Source: a virus. From it: DNA of 40,147 bases. Under the pieces are notes generated by a model that saw only the letters and a list, made by a program, of their open reading frames with translations, did no database searches and was not told the origin of the DNA. The position numbers and the translations under genes were made by a program. Positions 26,601 to 33,037 of this stretch are shown here, piece by piece (positions within the stretch are counted from its first letter, which is position 1; the number at the start of each line of letters is the position of its first letter). The stretch spans positions 1-40,147 of IMG/VR virus record IMGVR_UViG_3300044695_001575; one strand, given 5' to 3'.

Positions 26601-27195
26601 GAGTTCCAGAACTTATGCCTGTGTATAATTCAGGCCAGTGTCCTACTGAAACTCCGTTAATCATTACGTCATAATCTGGAAGAGATCCTCCAGGAAGATA
26701 ATTAATCTTTATAAATGGCCTAGCGTTTGTTATTCCAGATGGTATTGTTGACCTATATTCAAATTTTTGCCATGATCCCAGTCCAGCAGAATTATAAATT
26801 GTTTTATCTACACTTCCATTAGAATATATAAATCCTATTTCATAATTGTCTATTAAATCTCCATAGGCGTAGGCAAATGCTGTTACTGATATTGTTTCTT
26901 TTTCTGAATCAAAAGAAGATACTGGTATTGCTGTTGGTCTTATCTCTGTATAAGATACACTTGCAGATGAAGTTTTTCTTAATACACCCCTTGGCTCTTG
27001 ACGTAGTGGAATAGCCCTAGGTGAAATATATGAGTTTGTCCATTCTCCGTGGCCATTAATTATTGTCCAGTTTTCTACATCTATAGTTTCTGGAGACAAA
27101 AGAGAATAAAAATATGCTTCATCATCTAATGACCATAGTGCTATTGGATGTTCTGCAAATACTCTAGAAGCATAAAGATTAGAGAAATTGTACAT
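23650..27195 (-). CDS. Very large tail or appendage protein with LamG-like domain
   Basis: This 1181-residue protein is rich in Tyr, Ser, Asn and Ile, with repeated beta patterns throughout and no catalytic signature. It begins YNFSNLYASRVFAEHPIALW. Residues about 295-390 (EFWMRLNPGL... VGKYSKSYFVGKWYRPM... VSVLINGDVVIELDID) look like a LamG/concanavalin-type jelly roll. A second such region occurs near 590-680. These folds bind carbohydrate in phage appendages. The ribosome-binding site AGAGGT precedes the ATG. It lies upstream of the portal, away from the main tail cluster, which is unusual for a tail protein. Confidence 0.6.
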   Translation of the reverse strand: MYNFSNLYASRVFAEHPIALWSLDDEAYFYSLLSPETIDVENWTIINGHGEWTNSYISPRAIPLRQEPRGVLRKTSSASVSYTEIRPTAIPVSSFDSEKETISVTAFAYAYGDLIDNYEIGFIYSNGSVDKTIYNSAGLGSWQKFEYRSTIPSGITNARPFIKINYLPGGSLPDYDVMINGVSVGHWPELYTGISSGTLGSLLQINDITDLIPDVPVKIFPIDAYGFNDSDTGYFVIDGNRMLAHNNNLPMIYGAGNITEIVAPVTPEMPAAIFPGKGFLNKNGQYSNITAEFWMRLNPGLTDETKIFGPLSSKDGLYVDYEFLTLKVGKYSKSYFVGKWYRPMLIDIRYTPNIVSVLINGDVVIELDIDISNINFARNNYDWIGFYGHEDIKPFEIDCLAIYPYVVPDQVAKRRFIYAQGVQNIEAVSNNFLGEFLPIDFPFANYASTINYPDMNPWNSGYFNNLDSNSKYIGVKEYELPNFRFLGEETVFTSSANPRTWTEFDQQDWIDWIAQSWSGVITEEVSDIYTDNFLIQSNIDYPFLKIRPNNAYLNIDGSLEFDSINPISDRVASIHGVFEAPTSLDATPQTLMYFYNSLNNNNLKITIDSSGLKYLYNDILLNTESVSASSKFAAGIDIDKLNINYSNIIGNFFSNPKNISLSFMGYSTSTFLGKFYSLTFNNSFFNQKDMGSYFDSNGFANPETPPEYFSYVGNYTLKPVVDSSSLILDVSSAGYWEDSLPLSYFGKRVKDKSGLEYYDLDMIQFNLEYPSQILTDPSSSPSYYDDINVKAYMTLQNIDEVGLVSYSNYSNIEKLSSTKVIDFDNTVDVINTKFEIADGTIIFPPKELVDFSNYYINIHLEIKSKGVNTKPIRIKRMSLSSIVSDENNFFEINTRTGNKIYPITRYERSYSYKEKNPFAIYKDSTPYLYLTSDSGISILPYPSNSTRGISIPINSKKVQDYSLGGFQFWGMYNKDLTIDSVKKIARVSTQDRSYDFYLEPIDDGQRGLVRVFDSETGLENPFTVFYQNGQIIKNPIVEPLIWTSIIVSFGDTIILNSTSGQLEFYEGFLYNNFAVYEKSTDILGQSVDARSWQDIRTAEVITEDGSVYIQYQWEDWLPLNWSSVYSLTNYITYTIDGNAIMSSYLGNSSIVSEDNAVVELNSDGVDLISDVVWDTIIVKPV

Positions 27196-27224
27196 TTTGA
27201 CCTCTAGTCTATTTTAGCATGTTG

Positions 27225-29165
27225 CTATTTGGTAATATCAACTATTTCGCATACCCCAGCAACGCATGAAAGTTCTTGCGTTCCAGTGGTTCCGTCTTCT
27301 TTTTCGTAAATTGAAAGCATTTCCCATTGAATATTAGAAGGAGACTTCTTTACCCATTCCTCATACTCATCTTTAGAAATTTCTTGATATGGGGCTTGCT
27401 TATAAGTATGCTCACTCGCTGGTAAGAAAGATACACCACCAATTGAATCAAAGTTATCAAAAACCCATGCACCTACTCTTAGCCATTCATTTTCGTGAAC
27501 ATTAATTGTAACGCTAGGGTTATGTTCTGTCCAGTAAGTTCTATAAATCTTCCACATTTCCAAATGATCTATGGCTGTTAAATCTTTTGTTATTATTGCA
27601 TTCTTTGGAGCCTTTTGAGGAAAGTAAAATACTGTTGTTTCATCAGGCTTCATTACATCTGGTTCATTTGGAACTCCTGAATCTTTTAAGAATTGTGTTA
27701 ATGGATCATTGTTTGACCCACGTACGCTTCTAATATAATATTCTGAATACCACGGATGAATTCCGCTAGACACCCCGACCAGTTGACTTACAGTGCCAGA
27801 AGGCTTAACACAAGTAATTGATACAGAAGGGTTTATATTTAATTTCTTTGCTTCGTGATCATTAACCCTAACTGATTCTAATCTCATATCAGTCAACAAC
27901 TGCTCTAATGCTTTACCTGCTGTTGAAGTTATCTTGTTACCGTATATTCCAGTTAAAGATACTCCTAGCAATCTTTCTTCTTCACAATTATCTTTCCATG
28001 TTTTACGAAGATATTTAAAATTAGTTAATGTTGATTGCCAAGTTCCAAGAATTGTAGCAAGTTTAACTTTTTCCATTAAATCTTCTCTTGTATCTTCTGC
28101 AGAAATAACTACCTCTGTTAAATTACAAAATTCATTAGGACGAAGTATGATTTCTCCACAAGGATTTGTTCCAGAAACTAAAGAAGCATCTCTTCTTCCA
28201 AACGATTCTACGTGCTTACGCACTGAATCAATATTATAAATTCCTCTTTCTCCAGATTTTGATTCATAGAGATTTCTCCATTCACGCAAGAATTGTGCAG
28301 TGTTTGGCTTGGCATTATAAACTGCTGAGTTATTTGCTAAAGATCTTTGTGCTTGAGTTTCCCACCAAGATCCACTCTTTGCTTTTGCCATTTCAAAATC
28401 ATCAAGATTAGAAAGACTTATCAAGGCACTACGGCGTACTCCACCAACTACAACTACTTCTCCAACCTTACACATTAAGTCATGTGCTTCAATTGGTTTT
28501 AATCTACGGCCTGCAGCGTTTCTAAAAGTATCTGTTGTGAATGTAAATAATGCACTAAGCGGTCCAGGTCCAGAAGCACGTCCACCAAAAGTTTTTAGTC
28601 TTGCTCCAGCAGGACGTACTTTTGACATATCCCATTCTGGAATTTGACCTTGTGACAATAGTGCAATTAATTCTTTAAATGCTTTTGCCCATCCAAGTTT
28701 AGAATCTTCTACAACAATGGTTGTTGCTGTTTGATTAAATGATTCTGAAATTATTGGAAGTTCATCAACATATTTTGATTCTACAGAAAATCCTACTCCA
28801 GTACCATTCATTAATACATACATTGCTTCATCAAAAGCACGCAGACTGTCTACTGCAATAAAAGAACAATTGTATGCCGCAATGTGGTCACGCTCTAGGG
28901 CTGGACCTGCTGTCATCAATGCTCTCATTGAAGGCATAATTTTATGATTTAAGATTGATTCTTTAACTTCGTCAAAAATTTTAGCATTTGGACTATAGCC
29001 ATAGTTTAATACCAGATGGTCTTTCATAAAGTTTATATATCGCTCTACTGTTTCTACCCAGGTTTCCCTACGGTTTTTGCTTTCTATCCACCTTGCATAT
29101 CTTGAGATATGAATAAAGTTTTTGTATGGATCTGTAATTGACCCGTTTTCGTTAATAAATGACAT
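27225..29165 (-). CDS. nrdJ: Class II (adenosylcobalamin-dependent) ribonucleoside-triphosphate reductase
   Basis: This 646-residue enzyme converts ribonucleotides to deoxyribonucleotides for phage DNA synthesis. Visible signatures are MPSMRALMTAGPA (78-90), YNCSF with C100, TNPCGE with N334, C336 (thiyl radical Cys) and E338, C347 eleven residues later, and a C-terminal CVAGVC pair (C634, C639) that would re-reduce the active site. The C336/C347 and C634/C639 spacings equal those of the monomeric Lactobacillus enzyme. The distance from C100 to C336 (236) is shorter than the 289 residues I recall for that enzyme, so a loop or insert is reduced. Class II enzymes need vitamin B12 and work with or without oxygen. 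A consensus promoter lies directly upstream. Confidence 0.93.
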   Translation of the reverse strand: MSFINENGSITDPYKNFIHISRYARWIESKNRRETWVETVERYINFMKDHLVLNYGYSPNAKIFDEVKESILNHKIMPSMRALMTAGPALERDHIAAYNCSFIAVDSLRAFDEAMYVLMNGTGVGFSVESKYVDELPIISESFNQTATTIVVEDSKLGWAKAFKELIALLSQGQIPEWDMSKVRPAGARLKTFGGRASGPGPLSALFTFTTDTFRNAAGRRLKPIEAHDLMCKVGEVVVVGGVRRSALISLSNLDDFEMAKAKSGSWWETQAQRSLANNSAVYNAKPNTAQFLREWRNLYESKSGERGIYNIDSVRKHVESFGRRDASLVSGTNPCGEIILRPNEFCNLTEVVISAEDTREDLMEKVKLATILGTWQSTLTNFKYLRKTWKDNCEEERLLGVSLTGIYGNKITSTAGKALEQLLTDMRLESVRVNDHEAKKLNINPSVSITCVKPSGTVSQLVGVSSGIHPWYSEYYIRSVRGSNNDPLTQFLKDSGVPNEPDVMKPDETTVFYFPQKAPKNAIITKDLTAIDHLEMWKIYRTYWTEHNPSVTINVHENEWLRVGAWVFDNFDSIGGVSFLPASEHTYKQAPYQEISKDEYEEWVKKSPSNIQWEMLSIYEKEDGTTGTQELSCVAGVCEIVDITK

Positions 29166-29183
29166 TAGTAATACAACTCCTGA

Positions 29184-29212
29184 TTGTTTGATTTGTGAGA
29201 TAATAGTATTCT
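29184..29212 (+). promoter_or_regulatory. Possible promoter for the small cysteine protein gene
   Basis: TTGTTT at 29184-29189 and TATTCT at 29207-29212 are separated by 17 bases on the plus strand. The -10 overlaps the -10 of the opposite ribonucleotide reductase promoter, so the two would exclude each other. Both hexamers deviate from consensus. Confidence 0.35.
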
Positions 29213-29236
29213 ACACTACTTTAAGAGGTGCGTCAA
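29208..29236 (-). promoter_or_regulatory. Sigma70-like promoter of the ribonucleotide reductase gene
   Basis: On the minus strand TTGACG (29231-29236) and TAGAAT (29208-29213) are separated by exactly 17 bases. Each hexamer matches five of six consensus positions. Transcription would start about 35 bases before the reductase ATG, with an AGGAG ribosome-binding site between. The leader is too short for a cobalamin riboswitch. Confidence 0.7.
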
Positions 29237-29464
29237 ATGTTGTTATCAGCCAAAGAGGTTCACTTTTATAACGATTTATCAAACCAAGGATTAGTGAAAA
29301 AAATCACATGTCCTTTTGGTGAAGACGATGTTATTGTTACAAAAGTAAATGAGTTAGATGAGGTTTACTTTGAGTGCATAACCTGTGATTCTAGTTTTAA
29401 TCCAGGAATAAATATTATTCAAAATATTAAATTATCTATTGACAAATTTAAATCTAACCTATAA
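29237..29464 (+). CDS. Small three-cysteine protein, possible degenerate zinc ribbon
   Basis: The frame could begin at GTG 29228, but AAGAGG (29223-29228) sits about 8 bases before ATG 29237, so I choose that start (75 residues). Cys25 in TCPFGED and Cys47/Cys50 in FECITCDS resemble a zinc ribbon lacking one ligand (CPFG instead of CPxC). The end is a basic amphipathic helix (IIQNIKLSIDKFK). It is divergent from the reductase gene and its start lies beside the reductase -35 box. The function is unknown. Confidence 0.6.
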   Translation: MLLSAKEVHFYNDLSNQGLVKKITCPFGEDDVIVTKVNELDEVYFECITCDSSFNPGINIIQNIKLSIDKFKSNL

Positions 29465-29677
29465 AATTAAAGGGTGGATGGGAAGGGAATAGATTAAATA
29501 TAATAATAATTAAATAATAATATTATTAAATATATTTAAAGATATACACATATACACCAATAGCACATAATATAATAAATGTCAAATATAACAATTGTTT
29601 ATAAATAGTTGATTTTCTGGAATAAAAGGGTTATACTAGTAAGGTATCTAAAAATGGCTTCTTCAAGGAGGTAACTT
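29465..29677 (+). other. AT-rich intergenic region with palindrome; possible replication or regulatory site
   Basis: These 213 bases hold no credible gene. After GGGTGGATGG (29471-29480) the sequence is almost pure A and T, with a perfect 14-base palindrome TAATAATATTATTA at 29515-29528 and several short repeats of AATAT and ATATAC type. The region ends with a promoter (29609-29637) and a strong ribosome-binding site for the next gene. Low melting stability and an intergenic setting would suit an origin or protein-binding region, but no repeated iteron is clear. Confidence 0.5.
29609..29637 (+). promoter_or_regulatory. Sigma70-like promoter of the transglycosylase gene
   Basis: TTGATT (29609-29614) and TATACT (29632-29637) are separated by exactly 17 bases. 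Transcription would start near 29644, with CAAGGAGGTAAC just before the ATG at 29678. The only gene served is the lysis-type gene, consistent with its own timing. Confidence 0.65.
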
Positions 29678-30187
29678 ATGAAGAAAGTATTATTAGCATT
29701 AATGTTATTTATTGTTGTTGGAACGTATATTAATAGACTGGATAGATCGTATATTCAATACCCCGCAGAACCGTTAGTGGTCGTCCCCGAAGGACAGACC
29801 ACTTCAAGTGTTTTAGGGGCCGTACAGACCGCCAGAGAGGCTTATAGCACTACTGCAGCAAGATCTAGGGCAGTCTTTGAAAACCCTAAATCAAATAAGG
29901 CTATTGCAGCATATCAAGAGTATTTAAAAGATATAGTTCCAGACCAAGAAGAAACTTGTTATTTTAATATTATTGATAGAGAAAGTGATTGGAACCCTCT
30001 TGCTCAAAATCCAACATCTACAGCATTTGGAATAGGTCAATTCTTAAATAGTACTTGGGGATTGGTAGATTCTAAAAAGACTAAAAACCCATATGATCAA
30101 ATTGATGCAATGGTCGTATATGTTAAATTAATTTATGGTGATGGATGTAATGCCTGGCACTTTAAAAGTCAACGTGGCTGGTATTAA
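29678..30187 (+). CDS. Membrane-anchored lytic transglycosylase (lysozyme-like fold), probable cell-wall lysis protein
   Basis: The protein has 169 residues. Residues 3-17 form a hydrophobic signal or anchor segment (KVLLALMLFIVVG). Residues 28-90 are a Ser/Thr/Pro-rich linker and helix. From 94 the sequence matches the lysozyme-like domain of actinobacterial transglycosylases: DRESDWNPLAQNPTSTAFG with probable catalytic Glu102, GIGQFLNSTW, and an end GDGCNAWHFKSQRGWY. C94 and C157 can form the usual disulfide. The protein should cleave the glycan strands of peptidoglycan from outside the membrane, in lysis or entry. A strong ribosome-binding site and promoter are present. Its stop overlaps the stop of the convergent glycosyltransferase gene (TTAA). 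Confidence 0.82.
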   Translation: MKKVLLALMLFIVVGTYINRLDRSYIQYPAEPLVVVPEGQTTSSVLGAVQTAREAYSTTAARSRAVFENPKSNKAIAAYQEYLKDIVPDQEETCYFNIIDRESDWNPLAQNPTSTAFGIGQFLNSTWGLVDSKKTKNPYDQIDAMVVYVKLIYGDGCNAWHFKSQRGWY

Positions 30188-31275
30188 AGTTCTTTAATTT
30201 CTTTATAAACATTGTCCCAATCATTTCCACGGCTTTCCATTGTGTGAAATTCTTTAACTAGTTTATAATTGTTTTGTCTTTCTATATTTCTTGTTTTAGG
30301 ATTCTTTAATTCTTCTAAATGAGATAGCCATTGATCTTCAGTTTTTGCTACCCTTCCTATTCCGTACTCACTGTATAGGTATGAGTACTCTTCCATATCT
30401 TCTGCAATAAATGGAACTCCTGCAGCAGCATATTCTAAACCTTTGATAAATGACTTAGCCCTATTAAATTCAACTTCTCTAAGTGGTACCAATCCTATAT
30501 CAAGTCTATTAAATAATTCACCATAAGTAAGAATTGGTTTCATTGGTTGAGAAGAATAACTCTTTACTGGAATACTCATTTGTTCTTGAACTGTTGGAGC
30601 ATTTAAAATAGCACCAGAGTGATGAAATCTTAAGTTATTTTTTTCAATAAAGTTACCAACAAATGGGCTAAGTGTTTCTAAGTCACCAGATCGCCAAGGT
30701 GTTGCACCTACCCAACCAACTGTAGGAAAAGCACCAGACTTATCTTTTCTCATTTTAAAATATTCTAAATCTATTCCATTTCTTACTAAGTATATTGGTT
30801 TACTTGGGTATTTTTGTTTATAAAAGTCTTTTAAAAATGGAGTAGATGTAATTAATGCATCAGCCATCTCCATAGATCTAAAGTAGTGATCTCTGTTATT
30901 TTTTGCATTTGTTTTAGGGTCTGTGGCAATATATGCCATATTTGTTTTTTCTAATCCAGCATGATGATCATCAATGTCAATAACTATTTTTTGTCCTACC
31001 GCTTGTGCTTTAGGAATTTGATCAACTATTCCTTCAAGCATCATTAATTTTAATACTACAATGTCCCAACCGTGAATTGCTTTTTTATCTGGAATCAATA
31101 ATCCAAAACCGTGTTCTTCGTGAAAGCCAGGAAAACCCATACCAACTTCCCAACCTTTTTTCTCTAACTGTTTCATTGGTAGTAAACATCTATACCAAGC
31201 ACATCCATTAGGTTGCAAAGGCTTAGTTCCCCATGACCAGTCATAGGTTAAGAAACAAATTGTTGGTTTTGCCAT
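30184..31275 (-). CDS. GT-B family glycosyltransferase (GT4-like)
   Basis: In this 363-residue protein the N-terminal half (about 1-165) has a Rossmann-type pattern with KIVIDIDDHH and a helix before LITSTPFLKDFYKQKY. The hinge region LVRNGIDLEYF (163-173) is the typical linker. The C-terminal half has VGWVGATPWRSGDLE (186-200), then IGLVPLREVEFNRAKSF and KGLEYAAAGVPFIAED (279-292), the E-x(n)-E region that contacts the nucleotide-sugar donor. It should transfer a sugar from an activated donor to an unknown acceptor. In a phage this can be virion glycosylation, host surface modification or DNA modification. It lies beside a sulfotransferase and oxygenase genes. Confidence 0.85.
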   Translation of the reverse strand: MAKPTICFLTYDWSWGTKPLQPNGCAWYRCLLPMKQLEKKGWEVGMGFPGFHEEHGFGLLIPDKKAIHGWDIVVLKLMMLEGIVDQIPKAQAVGQKIVIDIDDHHAGLEKTNMAYIATDPKTNAKNNRDHYFRSMEMADALITSTPFLKDFYKQKYPSKPIYLVRNGIDLEYFKMRKDKSGAFPTVGWVGATPWRSGDLETLSPFVGNFIEKNNLRFHHSGAILNAPTVQEQMSIPVKSYSSQPMKPILTYGELFNRLDIGLVPLREVEFNRAKSFIKGLEYAAAGVPFIAEDMEEYSYLYSEYGIGRVAKTEDQWLSHLEELKNPKTRNIERQNNYKLVKEFHTMESRGNDWDNVYKEIKEL

Positions 31276-31294
31276 TGGTTACTTTCTTTTAGAA

Positions 31295-31322
31295 GGGTGG
31301 ACAGTAATTAAACCATCCACCC
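31295..31322 (-). terminator. Hairpin between the holin-like and glycosyltransferase genes
   Basis: GGGTGGA (31295-31301) pairs with TCCACCC (31316-31322), a 7-bp GC-rich stem with a 14-base loop, 15 bases after the holin-like stop. The following bases in minus-strand RNA (TTCTAAAAG) contain only a weak T-run, so it may be a partial terminator or an RNA-stability element rather than a strong stop. Confidence 0.5.
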
Positions 31323-31337
31323 AGTAATTAGTAATTG

Positions 31338-31577
31338 TTATTTCTTTTTGGAATCCTTTGGTGTTACTGCACCAATTCCAAATTTTGTATCTTTTGGATT
31401 TACAGCACGAATTACAACCCATGATGCTGCTGCAACTGCTGAGTTTAGGATTGTGCTTAAAGCATCTCCTGTTAAAGCAGTTACATCTGCACCTGAGTCA
31501 ACGAATTGTGTAACTAGTGCAATTACGAAAGCGTTTAGAGCAGACTCTAATACTTTCTTGTTTAGTAATGTTTCCAT
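31338..31577 (-). CDS. Putative holin-like small membrane protein
   Basis: This 79-residue protein has moderately hydrophobic segments at about 13-26 (ALNAFVIALVTQF) and 42-57 (TILNSAVAAASWVVIRAV), and a Lys-rich charged tail (PKDSKKK). Size, two segments and the basic C-terminus fit phage holins, which form membrane lesions to let lysis proteins act. It lies in the same island as the transglycosylase but on the other strand. A strong AAGGAGGA ribosome-binding site and a TTGACA promoter precede it. The first segment is short, so a different membrane or virion protein is possible. Confidence 0.5.
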   Translation of the reverse strand: METLLNKKVLESALNAFVIALVTQFVDSGADVTALTGDALSTILNSAVAAASWVVIRAVNPKDTKFGIGAVTPKDSKKK

Positions 31578-31602
31578 TTGTCCTCCTTAAGAACATATAT
31601 AT

Positions 31603-31632
31603 ATTGTACAGTATTGCAAATGAGTATGTCAA
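31603..31632 (-). promoter_or_regulatory. Consensus promoter of the holin-like/glycosyltransferase unit
   Basis: The minus strand has a perfect TTGACA (31627-31632), an 18-base spacer and TACAAT (31603-31608). It is the best -35 match in the window. Transcription would start about 20 bases before the holin-like ATG. Confidence 0.7.
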
Positions 31633-31642
31633 GTGATATACT
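31614..31642 (+). promoter_or_regulatory. Promoter of the sulfotransferase gene, overlapping the opposite promoter
   Basis: TTGCAA (31614-31619) and TATACT (31637-31642) are separated by 17 bases on the plus strand. The -35 of the opposite promoter lies inside this spacer. The predicted RNA start (about 31649) falls on or beside the first codon of the sulfotransferase frame. Confidence 0.6.
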
Positions 31643-31648
31643 AATATT

Positions 31649-32428
31649 TTGAAAGGATATACTATAACTCCTCAAATATATCATTATCATATACCCAAGA
31701 CTGGTGGTATATATATAGTAAATAATCTAAAAGAGTCTGGATTTTTTCATACCCCCAATTTGTCAATGTATCAAGGAACCGAGAAAGCAAACTTTGATTA
31801 TCTTGATTATAAAACTATGAAGTTATCTAATTATATACATGGTCATTTTGGAATAGAGCCTTTAGACATCATAGATAATCTATTATCATATACTACGCTA
31901 AGAAATCCTGTTACTAGGGTTATTAGTCATTTTTCAATGATCCACTTTCCAATAAAGACTAGCAATATTATGAAGTTATTTAATGAATGGGTTCATAATG
32001 ATAGCATTGACTATCTAGTTAAGAATAACCTACAATCAAGATTTTTAACAAACCCCCTTTCAAAAGAATATATAAAACAACATTACGATATTCGTTTTTC
32101 CACACATGTAGAAGAAGATAGACAATACTGGAGAGATGGGTTTGCTATAGACACAAAAGATCCAAGATACGATGATGCAAAAAATAATTTAAACAAAATA
32201 TCCATAGTTGGTAAAATGGAAAATATGGATGAATTTATGAATAGGCTATATATGTTTATTAATGAAAACTTTAAAACTAGCCTAAAGTATAACAATATAG
32301 CAGAGCCTAAAAAACATAAAAGATTTTCTAAACTTAGCAAACATATTCAAAACAATATTCAACCATACGAGGTTAAAAAAATCATTGATTTAAATACTAT
32401 AGATATGAATTTATGGGAAAGTTTATAA
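31649..32428 (+). CDS. PAPS-dependent sulfotransferase-like protein
   Basis: The protein has about 259 residues. HIPKTGG (14-20) is the 5'-phosphosulfate-binding loop of sulfotransferases, and LRNPVTRVISHF (84-95, with R85, R90 and S93) is the 3'-phosphate-binding motif. IVGKMENMDEFMNRL near the end matches the later helix of heparan-sulfate/carbohydrate-type sulfotransferases. It would move sulfate from PAPS to a sugar or other hydroxyl. The start is uncertain: an in-frame stop lies at 31634-31636, the first possible start is TTG 31649, and the purine-rich GAAAGG lies after it. The first ATG (residue 40) would remove the PAPS loop. Its 3' end overlaps the convergent oxygenase gene by 6 bases. 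Confidence 0.78.
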   Translation: MKGYTITPQIYHYHIPKTGGIYIVNNLKESGFFHTPNLSMYQGTEKANFDYLDYKTMKLSNYIHGHFGIEPLDIIDNLLSYTTLRNPVTRVISHFSMIHFPIKTSNIMKLFNEWVHNDSIDYLVKNNLQSRFLTNPLSKEYIKQHYDIRFSTHVEEDRQYWRDGFAIDTKDPRYDDAKNNLNKISIVGKMENMDEFMNRLYMFINENFKTSLKYNNIAEPKKHKRFSKLSKHIQNNIQPYEVKKIIDLNTIDMNLWESL

Positions 32429-33037
32429 TTTTTTATACCAAAATCCAGGAGACATATACTTTGTTCCCCTTTTTATTATTTTAGACTCATGAAGATATGG
32501 CATATTTGAAGGAAAAATAACCATACTTCCAGCACTAGGCTTTATAGTTACTCTTTGATTTTTAAAATATAACTCTCCACCCTCATAGTCATCATTTAGA
32601 TATACCACAATTGACAATGTTGGAGATATTTGATCTTTTCCATTGTCATTATTGTCATAAGAATCTACATGAGGGCCCATACCTTTTCCCATATAATACT
32701 TACTTATAGACAAAGGTGTTAAGTATCCAAGTTCAATTTTATGCTCTTCTGCATACCTAGTTGAATATTCATTAATAACGTCTTTAATTTCTTTATTTAT
32801 AAATAATAATAAATTATCAGTTTCATTATCCATATTACCAAGTACCCATTTTTGTTCTCCAAATACATACTCGTCATTACTTGCTGACCATTTTTTCCAT
32901 TTTGTTATACTTGTATGCTCATCAAGATAACTATCGGTACTTTCTATTACATCAATTAATTTAGATGGATTGCTTATTACGTTTTTATAGTAATGAATTT
33001 TGTCATATTTATATACTTCTACATCAATATTAGACAT
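32423..33037 (-). CDS. 2-oxoglutarate/Fe(II) oxygenase, prolyl-4-hydroxylase type (paralogue A)
   Basis: In this 204-residue enzyme the iron ligands are H123 and D125 (PHVDSY) and H183 (YLHESK), and the 2-oxoglutarate anchor is K193 (RGTKYM). Between them lies the family stretch VVYLNDDYEGGELYF. Such enzymes use oxygen and 2-oxoglutarate to hydroxylate a substrate, often a peptide proline. The N-terminal 50 residues are nearly the same as those of the next gene upstream (YDKIHYYK), so these two arose by tandem duplication. It is the last gene of the oxygenase operon and overlaps its upstream neighbour by 8 bases. The substrate is unknown. Confidence 0.87.
   Translation of the reverse strand: MSNIDVEVYKYDKIHYYKNVISNPSKLIDVIESTDSYLDEHTSITKWKKWSASNDEYVFGEQKWVLGNMDNETDNLLLFINKEIKDVINEYSTRYAEEHKIELGYLTPLSISKYYMGKGMGPHVDSYDNNDNGKDQISPTLSIVVYLNDDYEGGELYFKNQRVTIKPSAGSMVIFPSNMPYLHESKIIKRGTKYMSPGFWYKKL

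Noticed and set aside
29166-29236. Cobalamin riboswitch upstream of the B12-dependent reductase
   Set aside because: The leader is only about 35 bases and no B12-box-like sequence is present.
29465-29677. tRNA or small RNA gene in the largest gap
   Set aside because: No cloverleaf, GTTCRA box or GC-rich stem; the region is almost pure A and T.
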